64,000 bases of DNA from Agreia sp. Leaf283. GTDB lineage: Bacteria > Actinomycetota > Actinomycetes > Actinomycetales > Microbacteriaceae. This document shows positions 21,958 to 32,073 of the stretch, in pieces. Position 1 is the stretch's first letter, and every line of letters starts with the position of its first letter. The stretch lies in assembly GCF_001422485.1 (NCBI RefSeq), contig NZ_LMNF01000002.1, positions 248,001-312,000 on the forward strand. Direction: 5' to 3'. Below the pieces are notes generated by a model, which saw nothing but the letters and a program-made list of their open reading frames with translations, ran no database searches and had not been told where the DNA came from. Position numbers and translations under genes: made by a program.

Positions 21958-22758
21958 GTGGCACCGAGGAACCAGGACCGAGAGGCCCGCGCTGCACGTC
22001 AGCGTCTGCGCGACTACCAGGCGCGCCAGACCATGCACGCCTCGAAGATCGCACGGCGCCGACGCGACAACATCCTTGCGGTGATCGTGGCGCTCCTCGT
22101 GATCGCCGCGGCCGTCGTCGTGCAGGTCTTCTACTTCTCCGGCGGTCCCGGAACCCCGACGCCGACGCCGAGCTCGACAGCGTCGCCCACCGACACGCCC
22201 GCGCCGACCTCGACGCCCAATTCGGCCGACGTGCCCGACCCCGCCGCGGCAGAAGGCCGCACCTGGACGGGTGACATGACGATCAACGACATTCCCGTGG
22301 GCATCTCGCTCGACGGTGCGGCGGCCCCGCAGGGGGTCGCGAACTTCGTGACCCTCGCCCAGAAGGGCTTCTACAACGGGCTCACGTGCCACAGGCTCAC
22401 CACCTCCCCCGGCTTCGGCGTGCTCCAGTGCGGCGACCCGAACGGCGACGGCTCGGGAGGCCCCGGCTACAGCTTCGGGCCCATCGAGAACGCGCCGGAG
22501 GGCGACGTCTACCCGGCGGGAACCATCGCGATGGCGCGCCAGAGCGAGAACGGCTCGAGCATGGGCAGCCAGTTCTTCATCGTCTACGAGGACACCACCA
22601 TCGGGTCGGACACGGCGGGCGGCTACACGGTGCTCGGCACCGTGACCAGCGGGCTCGACGAGCTGAAGGCCGGGGTCGTCGCCGCGGGCACCGCCGACGG
22701 ATCGGCCGACGGCAAGCCGGCGATTCCCGTTACCATCGGCTCTATCGCGGTTCAGTAA
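21958..22758 (+). CDS. Membrane-anchored cyclophilin-type peptidyl-prolyl isomerase
   Basis: Catalyses cis-trans isomerisation of proline bonds, probably outside the membrane. The 266-aa protein has a basic cytoplasmic start (1-37), one membrane helix (39-60), a Pro/Thr/Ser-rich linker (64-90) and a cyclophilin domain with GLTCHRL, MARQSENGSSMGSQFFIV and YTVLGTV. GTG 21958 is preceded by GGAGG. Similar proteins lie next to rarA and DUF349 genes in actinobacteria. The active-site arginine of the usual FHR motif appears as CHR, as in related lipoprotein forms. Confidence 0.93.
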   Translation: MAPRNQDREARAARQRLRDYQARQTMHASKIARRRRDNILAVIVALLVIAAAVVVQVFYFSGGPGTPTPTPSSTASPTDTPAPTSTPNSADVPDPAAAEGRTWTGDMTINDIPVGISLDGAAAPQGVANFVTLAQKGFYNGLTCHRLTTSPGFGVLQCGDPNGDGSGGPGYSFGPIENAPEGDVYPAGTIAMARQSENGSSMGSQFFIVYEDTTIGSDTAGGYTVLGTVTSGLDELKAGVVAAGTADGSADGKPAIPVTIGSIAVQ

Positions 22759-22822
22759 CCTCCTGCCCTCGTGCAATAGGCTTCAATCGCGCATTCCGAA
22801 CAACGTCGACAGGGTGATTTTC

Positions 22823-24052
22823 GTGACCAGTAGTGCTGAGCATCCATTTGGACGCGTAGATGAGACCGGAACGGTCTATCTCCGCGAAGCGTCCGGCGAG
22901 CGTGTGATCGGGCAGTATCCCGATGGCACGGCCGAGGAGGCCCTCGGGTACTTCGAACGCAAATACACCGATCTGGCGGGGCAGGTGACCCTGCTCGAGC
23001 AGCGCGCCAAACGAGGCGCTTCGGCCGCCGACATCGGCAAGGCCGTCAAGGCCCTCAGCGAGGCCGTGTCGAGCGCGAACGCGCTGGGCAACCTCGAGGC
23101 CCTCTCCACGCGCCTTGCTGCCCTCACGGAGACTCTCGGAGCCCTGAACGAGCAGCAGTCCGCCGAGGCGAAGGCGCAACTGGCCGAGGCCGTGGAGTAT
23201 CGCACCGCCATCGTGACCGAGATCGAGGCCCTGGCCGCCGAAGACCCTGCGAAGGCGCAGTGGAAACAGGTGACCAGCACGCTCGACTCCCTCTTCTCCC
23301 GGTGGCAGAAGCATCAGCAGGAGGGTCCCCGCCTTCCGCGCGCCGAGGCGAACGAGCTGTGGAAGCGATTCCGCGACGCTCGCACGATCATCGAGCAGCA
23401 CCGCAAAGCGTTCTTCTCCGAGCTCGACAACGCGCATCGCGACGCACGAACGAAGAAGCAGCAGCTCGTCGTCGCGGCCGAGGCCCTGGCCGAGAAGGGC
23501 GCCGACGGCGTCAACGCCTACCGCGACCTGCTCGACGAATGGAAGAAGGCGGGCCGGGCCGGCAAGCGCTACGACGACTCCCTGTGGGAGAAGTTCAAGG
23601 CTGCCGGAGACGTTCTCTACGGGGCGCGCAGCGAGATCGTCGCGAAAGACGACGAGGAATTCGCCGGCAACCTGCAGCTCAAGCTCGAACTGCTGACCGA
23701 GGCGGAGCCCCTTCTCACGGAGACCGACCGTACGCGGGCGAAAGAGAAGCTCACCGGCATCCAGCGTCGTTGGGACGAGATCGGCAAGGTGCCGCGCGAC
23801 CAGGTCAAGCCGATCGAGGATCGGCTGCGCAAGGTCGAGGCCGCCGTTCGCAAACTCGACGAGGACTTCTGGCAGAAGAACAACCCGGAGAAGAAGGCTC
23901 GAGCAGAGGGTCTTGCCGGACAGCTTCACGACGCGATCGAGAAGCTCCAGACGGAGATCACTGAGGCCCAGGCCGCGGGAGACACCCGCAAGGCGAAGGA
24001 GCTCCAGGAGTCCCTCGATGCCCGCAAGGTCTGGCTCGACGCCCTCGGCTGA
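22823..24052 (+). CDS. DUF349 domain protein
   Basis: A 409-aa, highly charged, largely helical protein with repeated DUF349 units (three-helix repeats with conserved Trp, as in SLFSRWQKH, ELWKRFRDAR and QRRWDEIGKVPR). GTG 22823 is preferred to GTG 22814 because AGGGTGA is then spaced as a ribosome site and the protein starts TSSAEHPFGRVDETGTVY, the usual actinobacterial start. Function is unknown; the fold suggests a scaffold or nucleic-acid/protein binding role. Confidence 0.93.
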   Translation: MTSSAEHPFGRVDETGTVYLREASGERVIGQYPDGTAEEALGYFERKYTDLAGQVTLLEQRAKRGASAADIGKAVKALSEAVSSANALGNLEALSTRLAALTETLGALNEQQSAEAKAQLAEAVEYRTAIVTEIEALAAEDPAKAQWKQVTSTLDSLFSRWQKHQQEGPRLPRAEANELWKRFRDARTIIEQHRKAFFSELDNAHRDARTKKQQLVVAAEALAEKGADGVNAYRDLLDEWKKAGRAGKRYDDSLWEKFKAAGDVLYGARSEIVAKDDEEFAGNLQLKLELLTEAEPLLTETDRTRAKEKLTGIQRRWDEIGKVPRDQVKPIEDRLRKVEAAVRKLDEDFWQKNNPEKKARAEGLAGQLHDAIEKLQTEITEAQAAGDTRKAKELQESLDARKVWLDALG

Positions 24053-24137
24053 CCCGGCCGCACGGCGCTGATCGCGAGTTCTCCACAGATTTCGCTCGCT
24101 GCGGGAGCGGTGTCCGACGAGCCGTCACAGTGGAGCC

Positions 24138-24737
24138 ATGACGCGACTCCAACCCGTTCTGACCGAAGCCGATCTCCCGCTGAGCGAGCTCTGGGCGGCC
24201 TGTCGCGACGGCGAACTCGTGCCCCTGTCGTCGTCGGCCTTCGTGTTCGCCGACCTGCCGCAGACCCCGGCGGTGCGCGCACTGGCCGTGCAGCCCGTGC
24301 TCGGCCACCGCATGATCGTCGAGCGCCGGAGCGCCGCCTGGGTGCACGGCGCGCTGCGGCGTGCTCCTCGCATCCACACCGTGGCTGTGCGCTACGAGCA
24401 CCGTTCCCGCGCCTCGCATGACCTCACGACCGTTCGCGAGGTGGTGCTGCGGCGGGGAGACACGACGACCATCGCCGGCATCGAGGTCACGACTGAACTG
24501 CGCACGGCCGTCGATCTCGCGCGAGATCGAGGTTTCGACTCCGCTCGAGACTCCCCCGTCGTCGCGCGACTGCTCTCGACGTCCGGGCTGCCCGAGTGCC
24601 GCGATTACCTCGACCGTGCACGAAACCTGCCCCACAAGGCGCTCGCGCTACGCCGCATCACCGACGCCCTTATGACGGAGGCGACGGGCGGATGGGCCGA
24701 CGAATCATCGATTCGCGGTGTGGTCAGCCGTCGCTGA
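24138..24737 (+). CDS. Weakly AbiEi-like protein of unknown function
   Basis: A 199-aa protein. The middle and C-terminal parts (ERRSAAWVHGAL, then TTELRTAVDLARDRG) resemble the AbiEi/DUF-type antitoxin-like proteins common in Microbacteriaceae, but the N-terminal winged-helix is not obvious. No partner nucleotidyltransferase (AbiEii) is nearby. GGAG stands only two bases before ATG 24138, too close for a good ribosome site. Its last five codons and stop fall inside a 23-bp tandem repeat shared with the end of relA. It is convergent with relA. The call is tentative. Confidence 0.6.
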   Translation: MTRLQPVLTEADLPLSELWAACRDGELVPLSSSAFVFADLPQTPAVRALAVQPVLGHRMIVERRSAAWVHGALRRAPRIHTVAVRYEHRSRASHDLTTVREVVLRRGDTTTIAGIEVTTELRTAVDLARDRGFDSARDSPVVARLLSTSGLPECRDYLDRARNLPHKALALRRITDALMTEATGGWADESSIRGVVSRR

Positions 24738-24771
24738 CCCTGTACGGCGTCAGCCGTCGCTGACCCTGTAC
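24723..24771. repeat. 23-bp tandem repeat at the convergent gene ends
   Basis: Two identical 23-base copies (24723-24745 and 24749-24771), separated by three bases, giving a 26-base period. The right copy encodes the last codons and stop of relA (minus); the left copy holds the last codons and stop of the AbiEi-like gene (plus). Confidence 0.95.
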
Positions 24772-27002
24772 ACGTCGTAGACGGCGTCGATGCGACGCAC
24801 GGCATTCAGCACCCGATCGAGGTGCGTGGTGTCGCCCATCTCGAAGACGAAGCGGCTGATGGCGAGACGATCGGACGAGGTGTTGACGGTGGCTGAGAGG
24901 ATGTTCACGTGGTGCTCGGAGAGAACCCGCGTCACGTCGGAGAGCAGCCCCGACCGATCGAGCGCCTCGACCTGGATCTGAACGAGGAACAGGCTCTTCG
25001 ACGAGGGGGCCCACTCCACGTCGATCATGCGCTCCGGCTCGTTGAGCAGGGAGGCGACGTTGTGGCAGTCCGACTGGTGCACCGAGACGCCGGATCCGCG
25101 TGTCACGAATCCGACGATCTTGTCGCCGGGAACCGGAGTGCAGCACTTGGCGAGCTTCACGAGGATGTCGGGAGCACCTCTGACGAGCACGCCCGAGTCG
25201 CTGAGCTTGCTGCGTCGGCGCCCGTGCACGACGACATCGAGGTCGGAGTCCTCGCTGATCGCCTCGTTCTGCAGGCCGGCGAGCACCTTCTCGATCACCG
25301 ACTGGGTAGAGACGTGGCCCTCACCGATCGCCGCGTACAGGCCCGAGACGCTGTCGTACCGCATCTGCGACGCGACCTCTGCGAACGAATCCTGGCTCAT
25401 GAGCTTCTGGAGGGGCAGGTTCTGCTTGCGCATCGCGCGGGCGATGGCGTCCTTGCCCTGCTCGATCGCCTCGTCGCGCCGTTCCTTGGTGAACCACTGG
25501 CGGATCTTGTTGCGCGCGCGCGGGCTCTGCACGAAGGCGAGCCAGTCCTGGCTGGGACCGGAATCGGGATTCTTCGAGGTGAAGACCTCGACAGAGTCGC
25601 CGCTGTTCAGCGTCGATTCGAGAGGGACGAGTCGCCCGTTGACCTTGGCGCCCATCGTGCGGTGACCGACCTCGGTGTGCACCGCGTAGGCGAAGTCCAC
25701 TGGCGTCGCGCCCGCGGGAAGGCCGATGACCTTGCCCTTCGGAGTGAACACGTAGACCTCTTTGGCACCGATCTCGAAGCGCAGGGAGTCGAGGAACTCG
25801 CCGGGGTCGACCGTCTCGGCCTGCCAGTCGGAGATGCGCGCGAGCCAGGCCATGTCGTTGTCGGCGCCCTGGTCGACCTGGGTGGTGCGACCGCCGTTCA
25901 CACGCTCCTTGTACTTCCAGTGCGCGGCGACGCCGTACTCGGCCTGCCGGTGCATCTCGTGGGTGCGGATCTGGATCTCCACCGCGCGACCGTCTGGACC
26001 GATGACGGTGGTGTGCAGCGACTGGTAGAGGTTGAACTTCGGCGTCGCGATGTAGTCCTTGAAGCGACCGGGAATCGGGTTCCACCGGGCATGGATCGAT
26101 CCGAGGACGGCGTAGCAGTCTCGAAGGGAGTTGACGAGCACCCGGATTCCGACGAGGTCGTAGATCTCGTCGAAGTCGCGACCACGCAGGATCATCTTCT
26201 GGTAGATCGAGTAGTACTGCTTGGGCCGGCCGACGACCTTGCCGCGGATCTTCGAACTCTTGAGGTCGTCGTTGACCGAGTCGATGACCTGCTGAACGTA
26301 GGCCTCGCGCTGCGGAGTGCGCTGGCGCACCAGGTTCTCGATCTCGACGTAGAGCTTCGGATACAGCACGGCGAAGCTCAGGTCTTCGAGCTCCCACTTG
26401 ATGGTCTGGATACCGAGGCGGTGCGCCAGGGGCGCATAGATCTCGAGGGTCTCCTTGGCTTTGCGTTCGGCGGATGCCGCCGGCACGAAACCCCAGGTGC
26501 GCGCGTTGTGCAGGCGGTCGGCAAGCTTGATGATCAGCACCCGGATGTCTCTCGACATGGCGACGATCATCTTGCGCACGGTCTCGGCCTGGGCGCTGTC
26601 GCCGTACTTGACCTTGTCGAGCTTGGTCACGCCGTCGACGAGCATCGCGACCTCGTCGCCGAAGTCCGCCCGCAGCTGGTCGAGGGAGTATTCCGTGTCT
26701 TCGACGGTGTCGTGCAGCAGCGCCGCCGCGACCGTCTTCGACCCGATGCCCAGGTCGGCCAGGATCTGCGCCACGGCGACCGGATGCGTGATGTAGGGCT
26801 CGCCGCTACGCCTCTTCTGGCCGTCGTGGGCGCGCTCGGCCACCGCGTAGGCGCGCTCGATGACGGTGAGGTCGGCCTTCGGGTGATTCAGTCGAACGGT
26901 GCGCATGAGCGCATCGACTGCACCGGTCGGCTGGGCCCGCGAGAAGATGCGGGGAACCAGGCGGCGCAGGCTGGCGTTCGACGTCGTCGTGCTGTCCGTC
27001 AT
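24750..27002 (-). CDS. rel: Bifunctional (p)ppGpp synthetase/hydrolase (RelA/SpoT family, Rel)
   Basis: Makes and degrades the alarmone (p)ppGpp. The 750-aa protein has an HD hydrolase domain with His59, His73 and HDTVED (97-102), so hydrolysis should be active; a synthetase domain ([19 protein letters not shown]); TGS (about 405-465); helical and zinc-finger-like region; and a C-terminal ACT domain ([21 protein letters not shown]). It is the only long Rel here, as expected for actinobacteria. It lies about 57 bases after secF in the yajC-secD-secF-rel order. The 3' end is duplicated (see repeat). Confidence 0.97.
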   Translation of the reverse strand: MTDSTTTSNASLRRLVPRIFSRAQPTGAVDALMRTVRLNHPKADLTVIERAYAVAERAHDGQKRRSGEPYITHPVAVAQILADLGIGSKTVAAALLHDTVEDTEYSLDQLRADFGDEVAMLVDGVTKLDKVKYGDSAQAETVRKMIVAMSRDIRVLIIKLADRLHNARTWGFVPAASAERKAKETLEIYAPLAHRLGIQTIKWELEDLSFAVLYPKLYVEIENLVRQRTPQREAYVQQVIDSVNDDLKSSKIRGKVVGRPKQYYSIYQKMILRGRDFDEIYDLVGIRVLVNSLRDCYAVLGSIHARWNPIPGRFKDYIATPKFNLYQSLHTTVIGPDGRAVEIQIRTHEMHRQAEYGVAAHWKYKERVNGGRTTQVDQGADNDMAWLARISDWQAETVDPGEFLDSLRFEIGAKEVYVFTPKGKVIGLPAGATPVDFAYAVHTEVGHRTMGAKVNGRLVPLESTLNSGDSVEVFTSKNPDSGPSQDWLAFVQSPRARNKIRQWFTKERRDEAIEQGKDAIARAMRKQNLPLQKLMSQDSFAEVASQMRYDSVSGLYAAIGEGHVSTQSVIEKVLAGLQNEAISEDSDLDVVVHGRRRSKLSDSGVLVRGAPDILVKLAKCCTPVPGDKIVGFVTRGSGVSVHQSDCHNVASLLNEPERMIDVEWAPSSKSLFLVQIQVEALDRSGLLSDVTRVLSEHHVNILSATVNTSSDRLAISRFVFEMGDTTHLDRVLNAVRRIDAVYDVYRVSDG

Positions 27003-27059
27003 AGTGAGGCCTCCGCTGTCAATTATCCCCCGTGCCGCACCGTGCCGAGGACCGCCGGG

Positions 27060-28091
27060 TTACGCCGTGGGCTGACCCTCCACGATGGCGTCCGTGGGAC
27101 GGCCGCCCGCCGACGCGCGGGCGCGTTCCGCCAACGTGCGCTCGTTCTGCTTCGCGATCTTGGGCTCACGCTCCCGCATCTGCGCGTAGAGGGGCGCCGC
27201 GACGAAGATCGTCGAGTACGTGCCGACGAGAATTCCGACGAGCAGTGCGAGCGAGATGTCGCGGAGGGTGTCTGCGCCGAGCACGAAGGCGCCGATGAAG
27301 AGGATGGCTGCCACCGGCAGGGCCGCCACGACCGCCGTGTTGATGGATCTCACGAGAGTCTGGTTGACCGCCAGGTTGACCGCCTCCCCGAAGGTGAGGT
27401 GCGAGTCCTTGCCGAGCCTCGCCGTGTTCTCGCGCACCTTGTCGAAGACCACGACCGTGTCGTAGAGCGAGTATCCGAGGATGGTGAGGAAGCCGATGAC
27501 GGCGGCGGGGGTGATCTCGAATCCGGTCGCCGCATAGACGCCGGCCGTGAGCACGAGGTCGTGCAGCAGCGCGAGCATGGCCGCGGCCGACATCTTCCAC
27601 GTGCGGAAGTAGATGGCCATCGCGATACCCGCGAGGATGAGGAAGACGACCAGTCCTCGAATGGCCTGCCCGGTCACGTCGGAGCCCCACGAGGCGCCGA
27701 TGAACGAGGCGGTGATCTCGGACTCGGGCACGTTGTAGGCCTCTGCCAGTGCCGTGCGCACCTGGTTGGTCTCGTCAGTGGTGAGCTGGTCGGTCTGAAC
27801 GCGCAGCCCCGAAGCGCCCAGGGTCGACACGCGGGCCACAGCCTGCGGCACGACGGATGCGACGGCCTCCTCGGCCGCGGACTGCGGGGTCTTCGCCACC
27901 TCGCTCACGACGAACTGCGATCCGCCGCGGAACTCGATGCCGAAGTTGAATCCGCCCTTGATCAGGGGGATGGCGACCGACGCGATCATGAGCACGATCG
28001 CGATCGTGTACCAGATACGGCGGTGCTTGATGAAGTCGAAGGACCGCTTGCCCGTGTAGAGGTCGTTTCCGAACTGCGCGAAACTGGCCAT
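27060..28091 (-). CDS. secF: Protein translocase subunit SecF
   Basis: Membrane partner of SecD that uses proton-motive force to help late steps of export. The 343-aa protein has six predicted membrane helices, the first periplasmic loop, and the conserved GYSLYDTVVVFDKVREN block. The tail is charged and low in complexity. ATG 28091 shares a base with the secD TGA (TGATG). Confidence 0.96.
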   Translation of the reverse strand: MASFAQFGNDLYTGKRSFDFIKHRRIWYTIAIVLMIASVAIPLIKGGFNFGIEFRGGSQFVVSEVAKTPQSAAEEAVASVVPQAVARVSTLGASGLRVQTDQLTTDETNQVRTALAEAYNVPESEITASFIGASWGSDVTGQAIRGLVVFLILAGIAMAIYFRTWKMSAAAMLALLHDLVLTAGVYAATGFEITPAAVIGFLTILGYSLYDTVVVFDKVRENTARLGKDSHLTFGEAVNLAVNQTLVRSINTAVVAALPVAAILFIGAFVLGADTLRDISLALLVGILVGTYSTIFVAAPLYAQMREREPKIAKQNERTLAERARASAGGRPTDAIVEGQPTA

Positions 28092-29806
28092 CAGGAGTCC
28101 TTCCCGTCTTTCTTGCTATCGGCGGGCTTCTCAGCCGTGAGCTGGGCGGCCTTGCGCTCGGCGATGGTCTGCCGGATGGCGGCCTCTCGTCCGGCGCCGG
28201 CCTTCTTCGTGGCGGCGCCTTCGACGGGCTTGCGGAACTCCGCTCGGCCTCGGTAGATGGCGCCCAGGGCGGTCGGGTCGAGACCGGATGCCTTGTGCCC
28301 GCTCGAGAAGAACCTGGTCGTGGCGAGGAGGCGCAGCACGGGGTGCGTGAACAGGATGACGACGAGCACGTCGATGATGGTGGTGACGCCGAGCGTGAGC
28401 GCGAATCCGCGCACGTTGCCGACGGCCAGCACGTAGAGCACCACTGCCGACAGCAGGTTGACGGCCTTGGCGGCGTAGATGGTGCGCTTTGCACGACGCC
28501 ATCCCGCCTCGACGGCGGAGGCCAGCCCCTTGCCGTCTCGGAGTTCGTCTCGTATTCGTTCGAAGTACACGATGAAGGAGTCGGCCGTGAATCCGATGGC
28601 GACGATCAGACCTGCCACGCCGGCGAGCGAGAGGCGGAAGTCGATGCGCCATGACATGAGTGCGATCACGAGGTAGGTCATGATTCCGGCGACGACGAGC
28701 GAGGCGACGGTGACGAGACCCAGGGTGCGGTACTGGAAGAGCGAGTAGATCACCACGAGGATGAGGCCGATGAGGCCGGCGATGAGACCGCTGAGCAGCT
28801 GCGAGGAACCGAGCGTGGCGGAGACGGAGTCGTTGCTCTGCACGGTGAATCCGATCGGCAGCGCGCCGAACTTCAATTGGTCGGCGAGCGACTTGGCCGT
28901 GTCTTCGGTGAACGACCCGGAGATCTGCGGTCGACCGTCGGTGATCACGGCGTTGGTCGTCGGAGCGGAGATGACCTTGCCGTCGAGCACGATGGCGAAC
29001 TGGTTCTGCGAACCGGTCAGGGCGTTGAGTCGCGTCGTGACGTCGGCGAACTTCTCGGTGCCTTCTCCGTCGAAGACGATGTTGACGACCCACTGGCCCG
29101 TGGAGGCGCCGGTCTGGGTGGTGGCGACGCCGCTGGTGGCGTCGGCGATCATCTCACCGGTCACCTCGACCGGGCCGAGGATGTACTTGGCGGCGCCGGT
29201 GTCATCGCAGGCGAGCAGCGGCTTGTCGGCCGGCGCCTGTCCTGCATCCTGTGCACCGTCGGAGTCGCAGCTGAAGTTCGTGAACTCGTCCTGCAGGGCC
29301 GGCGTCACCCAGTTCAGGTCGCTCGCGTTCGTCGGTGCCACCGTCGGAGTGTCGGACAGGCCCTCTGCCGGCGTCGCCGTGGGAGTGACCGCGGCGGTCG
29401 GGGCCGCGTCGGCGACGAGCACCGGGCGGAACTCCAGCTTCGCCGACGACTCGATGCGGTTCAGCGTGTCCTGGTCGGGCGTTCCCGGAATCGAGACGAC
29501 GATGTTCTGGCCGCCCTGGGTGCTGATCTCGGCCTCGGAGACACCCGAGGCGTCGACGCGCTGACGGATGATCGACACGGCCTGAGACAGCTGCTCGCCG
29601 CTGACCTGCTGGCCGCTCTCGAGCTTCGGCGCCAGGATGATCTGCGTTCCACCCTCGAGGTCGAGTCCGAGCTTGAGGCCCCAGCTGGCGCCGGGTGCGT
29701 TCAGCAGCACGCCTCCGGCTATGGTTCCTGCAAGCACTGCGAGGATCACGACGAGCCAGATGAGCGTTCGCCACGCCTGCTTGACCGCGGTAAGAGTTGA
29801 TGCCAC
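28091..29806 (-). CDS. secD: Protein translocase subunit SecD
   Basis: The 571-aa protein has an N-terminal membrane helix, a large external domain with the P1 head (GLKLGLDLEGGTQI, then FRPVLVAD and a Thr/Pro/Ala-rich insert) and five C-terminal helices with GFTADSFIVYFERIRDE. The C-terminal cytoplasmic tail is Lys/Ala-rich. It is coupled to secF and downstream of yajC. Confidence 0.96.
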   Translation of the reverse strand: MASTLTAVKQAWRTLIWLVVILAVLAGTIAGGVLLNAPGASWGLKLGLDLEGGTQIILAPKLESGQQVSGEQLSQAVSIIRQRVDASGVSEAEISTQGGQNIVVSIPGTPDQDTLNRIESSAKLEFRPVLVADAAPTAAVTPTATPAEGLSDTPTVAPTNASDLNWVTPALQDEFTNFSCDSDGAQDAGQAPADKPLLACDDTGAAKYILGPVEVTGEMIADATSGVATTQTGASTGQWVVNIVFDGEGTEKFADVTTRLNALTGSQNQFAIVLDGKVISAPTTNAVITDGRPQISGSFTEDTAKSLADQLKFGALPIGFTVQSNDSVSATLGSSQLLSGLIAGLIGLILVVIYSLFQYRTLGLVTVASLVVAGIMTYLVIALMSWRIDFRLSLAGVAGLIVAIGFTADSFIVYFERIRDELRDGKGLASAVEAGWRRAKRTIYAAKAVNLLSAVVLYVLAVGNVRGFALTLGVTTIIDVLVVILFTHPVLRLLATTRFFSSGHKASGLDPTALGAIYRGRAEFRKPVEGAATKKAGAGREAAIRQTIAERKAAQLTAEKPADSKKDGKDS

Positions 29807-29891
29807 CGGCGAACTCAGCTTTCTTTAGCGCACGCCCGAGGCCGTGACCGACCGGGTGTCTCTGGTGCGCGAGGGGTTGGGAGGAGGAAGG

Positions 29892-30317
29892 TTACTCGTC
29901 GACTTTGTCGGTCTTCGACGGCGTCGTGCCGGGGGTGGTGGGAGTCGAGTCTGAGGACGCCTCGACCTCGTGGGTCTCTTCGACTCGCTCGCCGAAGGCC
30001 GGCTCGGTCGTCGCGACGACCGTGTCGTCGGAGTCGTCGTTGTCGGTGTCGTGGTCGTCGATGACACGGGTGACTACCTGGCGGTGCACCGTCAGCACGG
30101 TTCCCGGAGTCGTCTCGAGCTGCACCTTGTTGTTCTCTTCGTCGATGTCGAGGATCGTTCCGAAGACGCCGAAGTTGGTCATGACGTCGGCGCCGACCTG
30201 GACCTTCTGCTGCAGCTCTGCAGCCTCGCGCTGGCGCTTGCGGCTGTTGCGGAACATGAAGAACACGAGGATGGCCAGTACCGCCAGCATGCCAATGGTT
30301 AGGGGATCAAAAGCCAT
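29892..30317 (-). CDS. yajC: Preprotein translocase subunit YajC
   Basis: A 141-aa single-helix protein: membrane segment at residues 6-22 (IGMLAVLAILVFFMF), the YajC fold (VQVGADVMTNFGVFGTI) and a long acidic Thr/Asp-rich tail typical of high-G+C forms. ATG 30317 starts MAFDPLTIG. It is first in the yajC-secD-secF set. Confidence 0.93.
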   Translation of the reverse strand: MAFDPLTIGMLAVLAILVFFMFRNSRKRQREAAELQQKVQVGADVMTNFGVFGTILDIDEENNKVQLETTPGTVLTVHRQVVTRVIDDHDTDNDDSDDTVVATTEPAFGERVEETHEVEASSDSTPTTPGTTPSKTDKVDE

Positions 30318-30406
30318 GAAAAAGTCGAGCCTTCCAGCAATGGGGGGTGATTGTGGGCTTCATACTAGTGACGCCGCCTGAAGACGGGCCTATGGGCCAC
30401 AGTGAA

Positions 30407-31459
30407 TTATAGGTCATCGTCGAAGAGGGAATCGGACGGGCGCCCGATTCCCATGTGCCGCCAGCCCGCCGGAGTGGCCACCCGACCGCGCGGTGTGCGC
30501 GTGATGAGGCCGACCCGCACGAGGAACGGCTCGACGACGCTCTCGATGGTCTCGGCCTCCTCCCCCACCGACACGGCGAGGGTGCTCAGGCCGACCGGCC
30601 CTCCGTTGAAGCGGGTGATGAGGATGTTCATGACCGCCCGGTCGAGCCGGTCGAGGCCGAGGACGTCGACGTCGTAGAGCTCGAGCGCCGCATCCACGAC
30701 CGTGGTGCTCGCGCGCCCGCCGTGCACGAGGGCGTAGTCGCGCACTCGGCGCAGCAGCCTGTTCGCGATACGCGGCGTTCCGCGGGAGCGCTGCGCGATC
30801 TCGATCAGCGCCGCCTCGTCGATCGAGAGCTCGATCAGTGCGGCCGCGCGGCGGAGCACATGCACGAGCTCCTCCGTCGAGTAGAACTCGAGGTGCGCGG
30901 TGAAGCCGAACCGGTCTCGCAGCGGGTTCGGCAGCAGACCGGAGCGGGTCGTGGCGCCGACGAGGGTGAAGGGCGCCAGGTCGAGCGGGATCGATGTGGC
31001 GCCCGCGCCCTTTCCGACCATGATGTCGATGCGGAAGTCCTCCATCGCGAGGTACAGCATCTCTTCAGCCGTGCGGGCCATGCGGTGGATCTCATCGACG
31101 AAGAGCACTTCGCCGGGAACGAGCGAAGAGAGCACGGCGGCGAGGTCGCCCGCGTGCTGGATCGCGGGACCGCTGGTCAGCCGGAGCGGCCGGTCGCTCT
31201 CGTGGGCCACGATCATGGCGAGGGTGGTCTTGCCGAGCCCGGGAGGTCCGGCGAGCAGAATGTGGTCCGGCGTTCTGTTCTGGATGCCGGCGGCCTCGAT
31301 GAGGAGTTGGAGCTGTCCGCGTACACGCGCCTGCCCGACGAACTCCGCCAGGCTCTTGGGTCGCAGCGCGCCCTCGAAGGCGATCTCGCCCTCCGACAGC
31401 GGTTCGGGGTTCACGATCGGGCTCGCATCGCGCGGCAGCGCTGGATCGGCGGGGGTCAT
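30407..31459 (-). CDS. ruvB: Holliday junction branch migration helicase RuvB
   Basis: Hexameric AAA+ motor of the RuvAB complex. The 350-aa protein has Walker [10 protein letters not shown], Walker [10 protein letters not shown], sensor 1 GATTRSGLL and the winged-helix C terminus ([19 protein letters not shown]). ATG 31459 overlaps the ruvA TGA (ATGA); an open frame upstream lies inside ruvA and was not used. Confidence 0.98.
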   Translation of the reverse strand: MTPADPALPRDASPIVNPEPLSEGEIAFEGALRPKSLAEFVGQARVRGQLQLLIEAAGIQNRTPDHILLAGPPGLGKTTLAMIVAHESDRPLRLTSGPAIQHAGDLAAVLSSLVPGEVLFVDEIHRMARTAEEMLYLAMEDFRIDIMVGKGAGATSIPLDLAPFTLVGATTRSGLLPNPLRDRFGFTAHLEFYSTEELVHVLRRAAALIELSIDEAALIEIAQRSRGTPRIANRLLRRVRDYALVHGGRASTTVVDAALELYDVDVLGLDRLDRAVMNILITRFNGGPVGLSTLAVSVGEEAETIESVVEPFLVRVGLITRTPRGRVATPAGWRHMGIGRPSDSLFDDDL

Positions 31460-32073
31460 CGTGCACCTCCCGGGTTGCGCGGGCCGAGTTCGGTGAGGGC
31501 GAGTCGCAGGAGCGCCTGAACCGACGCGGCCTCGTCGTCTGCGGCGTGCAGGAGCACCGCATCCAGCCCGGCCTCGGCCGCCTTCTCGTTCCATCCGAGA
31601 CCGACCAGGGCCGCGAGCACGTCGTCGCGCACGGTCGTCTCGATGTGCTTCGCGACGGGCGGAGCGGCCGCGTAAATCGCGACCTTGCCTGCCAGCGACA
31701 GCACGATGAGCTTCGCGGTCTTGGGCCCGATGCCCGACACCTTGCGGAACACGGCGTCGTCCTCCTGGGCGACGGCGATGGCGATCTGCGCGGGCGACAA
31801 CTCGGCGAGCACGCCCATCGCGGACTTCGGTCCGACGCCCGTGACGCCCGTGAGAAGGATGAAGAGGTCGAGCGAATCGTGGTCGACGAAGCCGAACAGC
31901 GACAGCGAGTCCTCGCGCACGATCAGGCTCGTCACCACGGATGCCTCGTGCCCCACTCGCAGAGAGAGGGTGTGCGCGGGCGTGAGGGTGACGTCGAACC
32001 CCACGCCGCCGACCTCGATGACGGCGGACGAACCGCTCACGCGGAGAACTGTTCCTCGAAGGGCGGAAATCAC
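31456..32073 (-). CDS. ruvA: Holliday junction-binding protein RuvA
   Basis: Tetrameric junction-binding subunit. The 205-aa protein has the OB fold, two helix-hairpin-helix motifs ([12 protein letters not shown] and [13 protein letters not shown]) and the C-terminal RuvB-binding domain. GTG 32073 overlaps the ruvC TGA. Confidence 0.97.
   Translation of the reverse strand: MISALRGTVLRVSGSSAVIEVGGVGFDVTLTPAHTLSLRVGHEASVVTSLIVREDSLSLFGFVDHDSLDLFILLTGVTGVGPKSAMGVLAELSPAQIAIAVAQEDDAVFRKVSGIGPKTAKLIVLSLAGKVAIYAAAPPVAKHIETTVRDDVLAALVGLGWNEKAAEAGLDAVLLHAADDEAASVQALLRLALTELGPRNPGGAR

Noticed and set aside
24909-28256. 1,115-codon open frame on plus across relA and secF
   Set aside because: Antisense shadow of relA, secF and the end of secD; composition is Asp/Arg/Val/Gly/Leu-rich without motifs, as expected from reading conserved genes backwards.
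30407-31594. Longer ruvB with a 45-residue N-terminal extension
   Set aside because: The extension reads ruvA sequence in another frame; ATG 31459 with the ATGA overlap gives the normal RuvB start.
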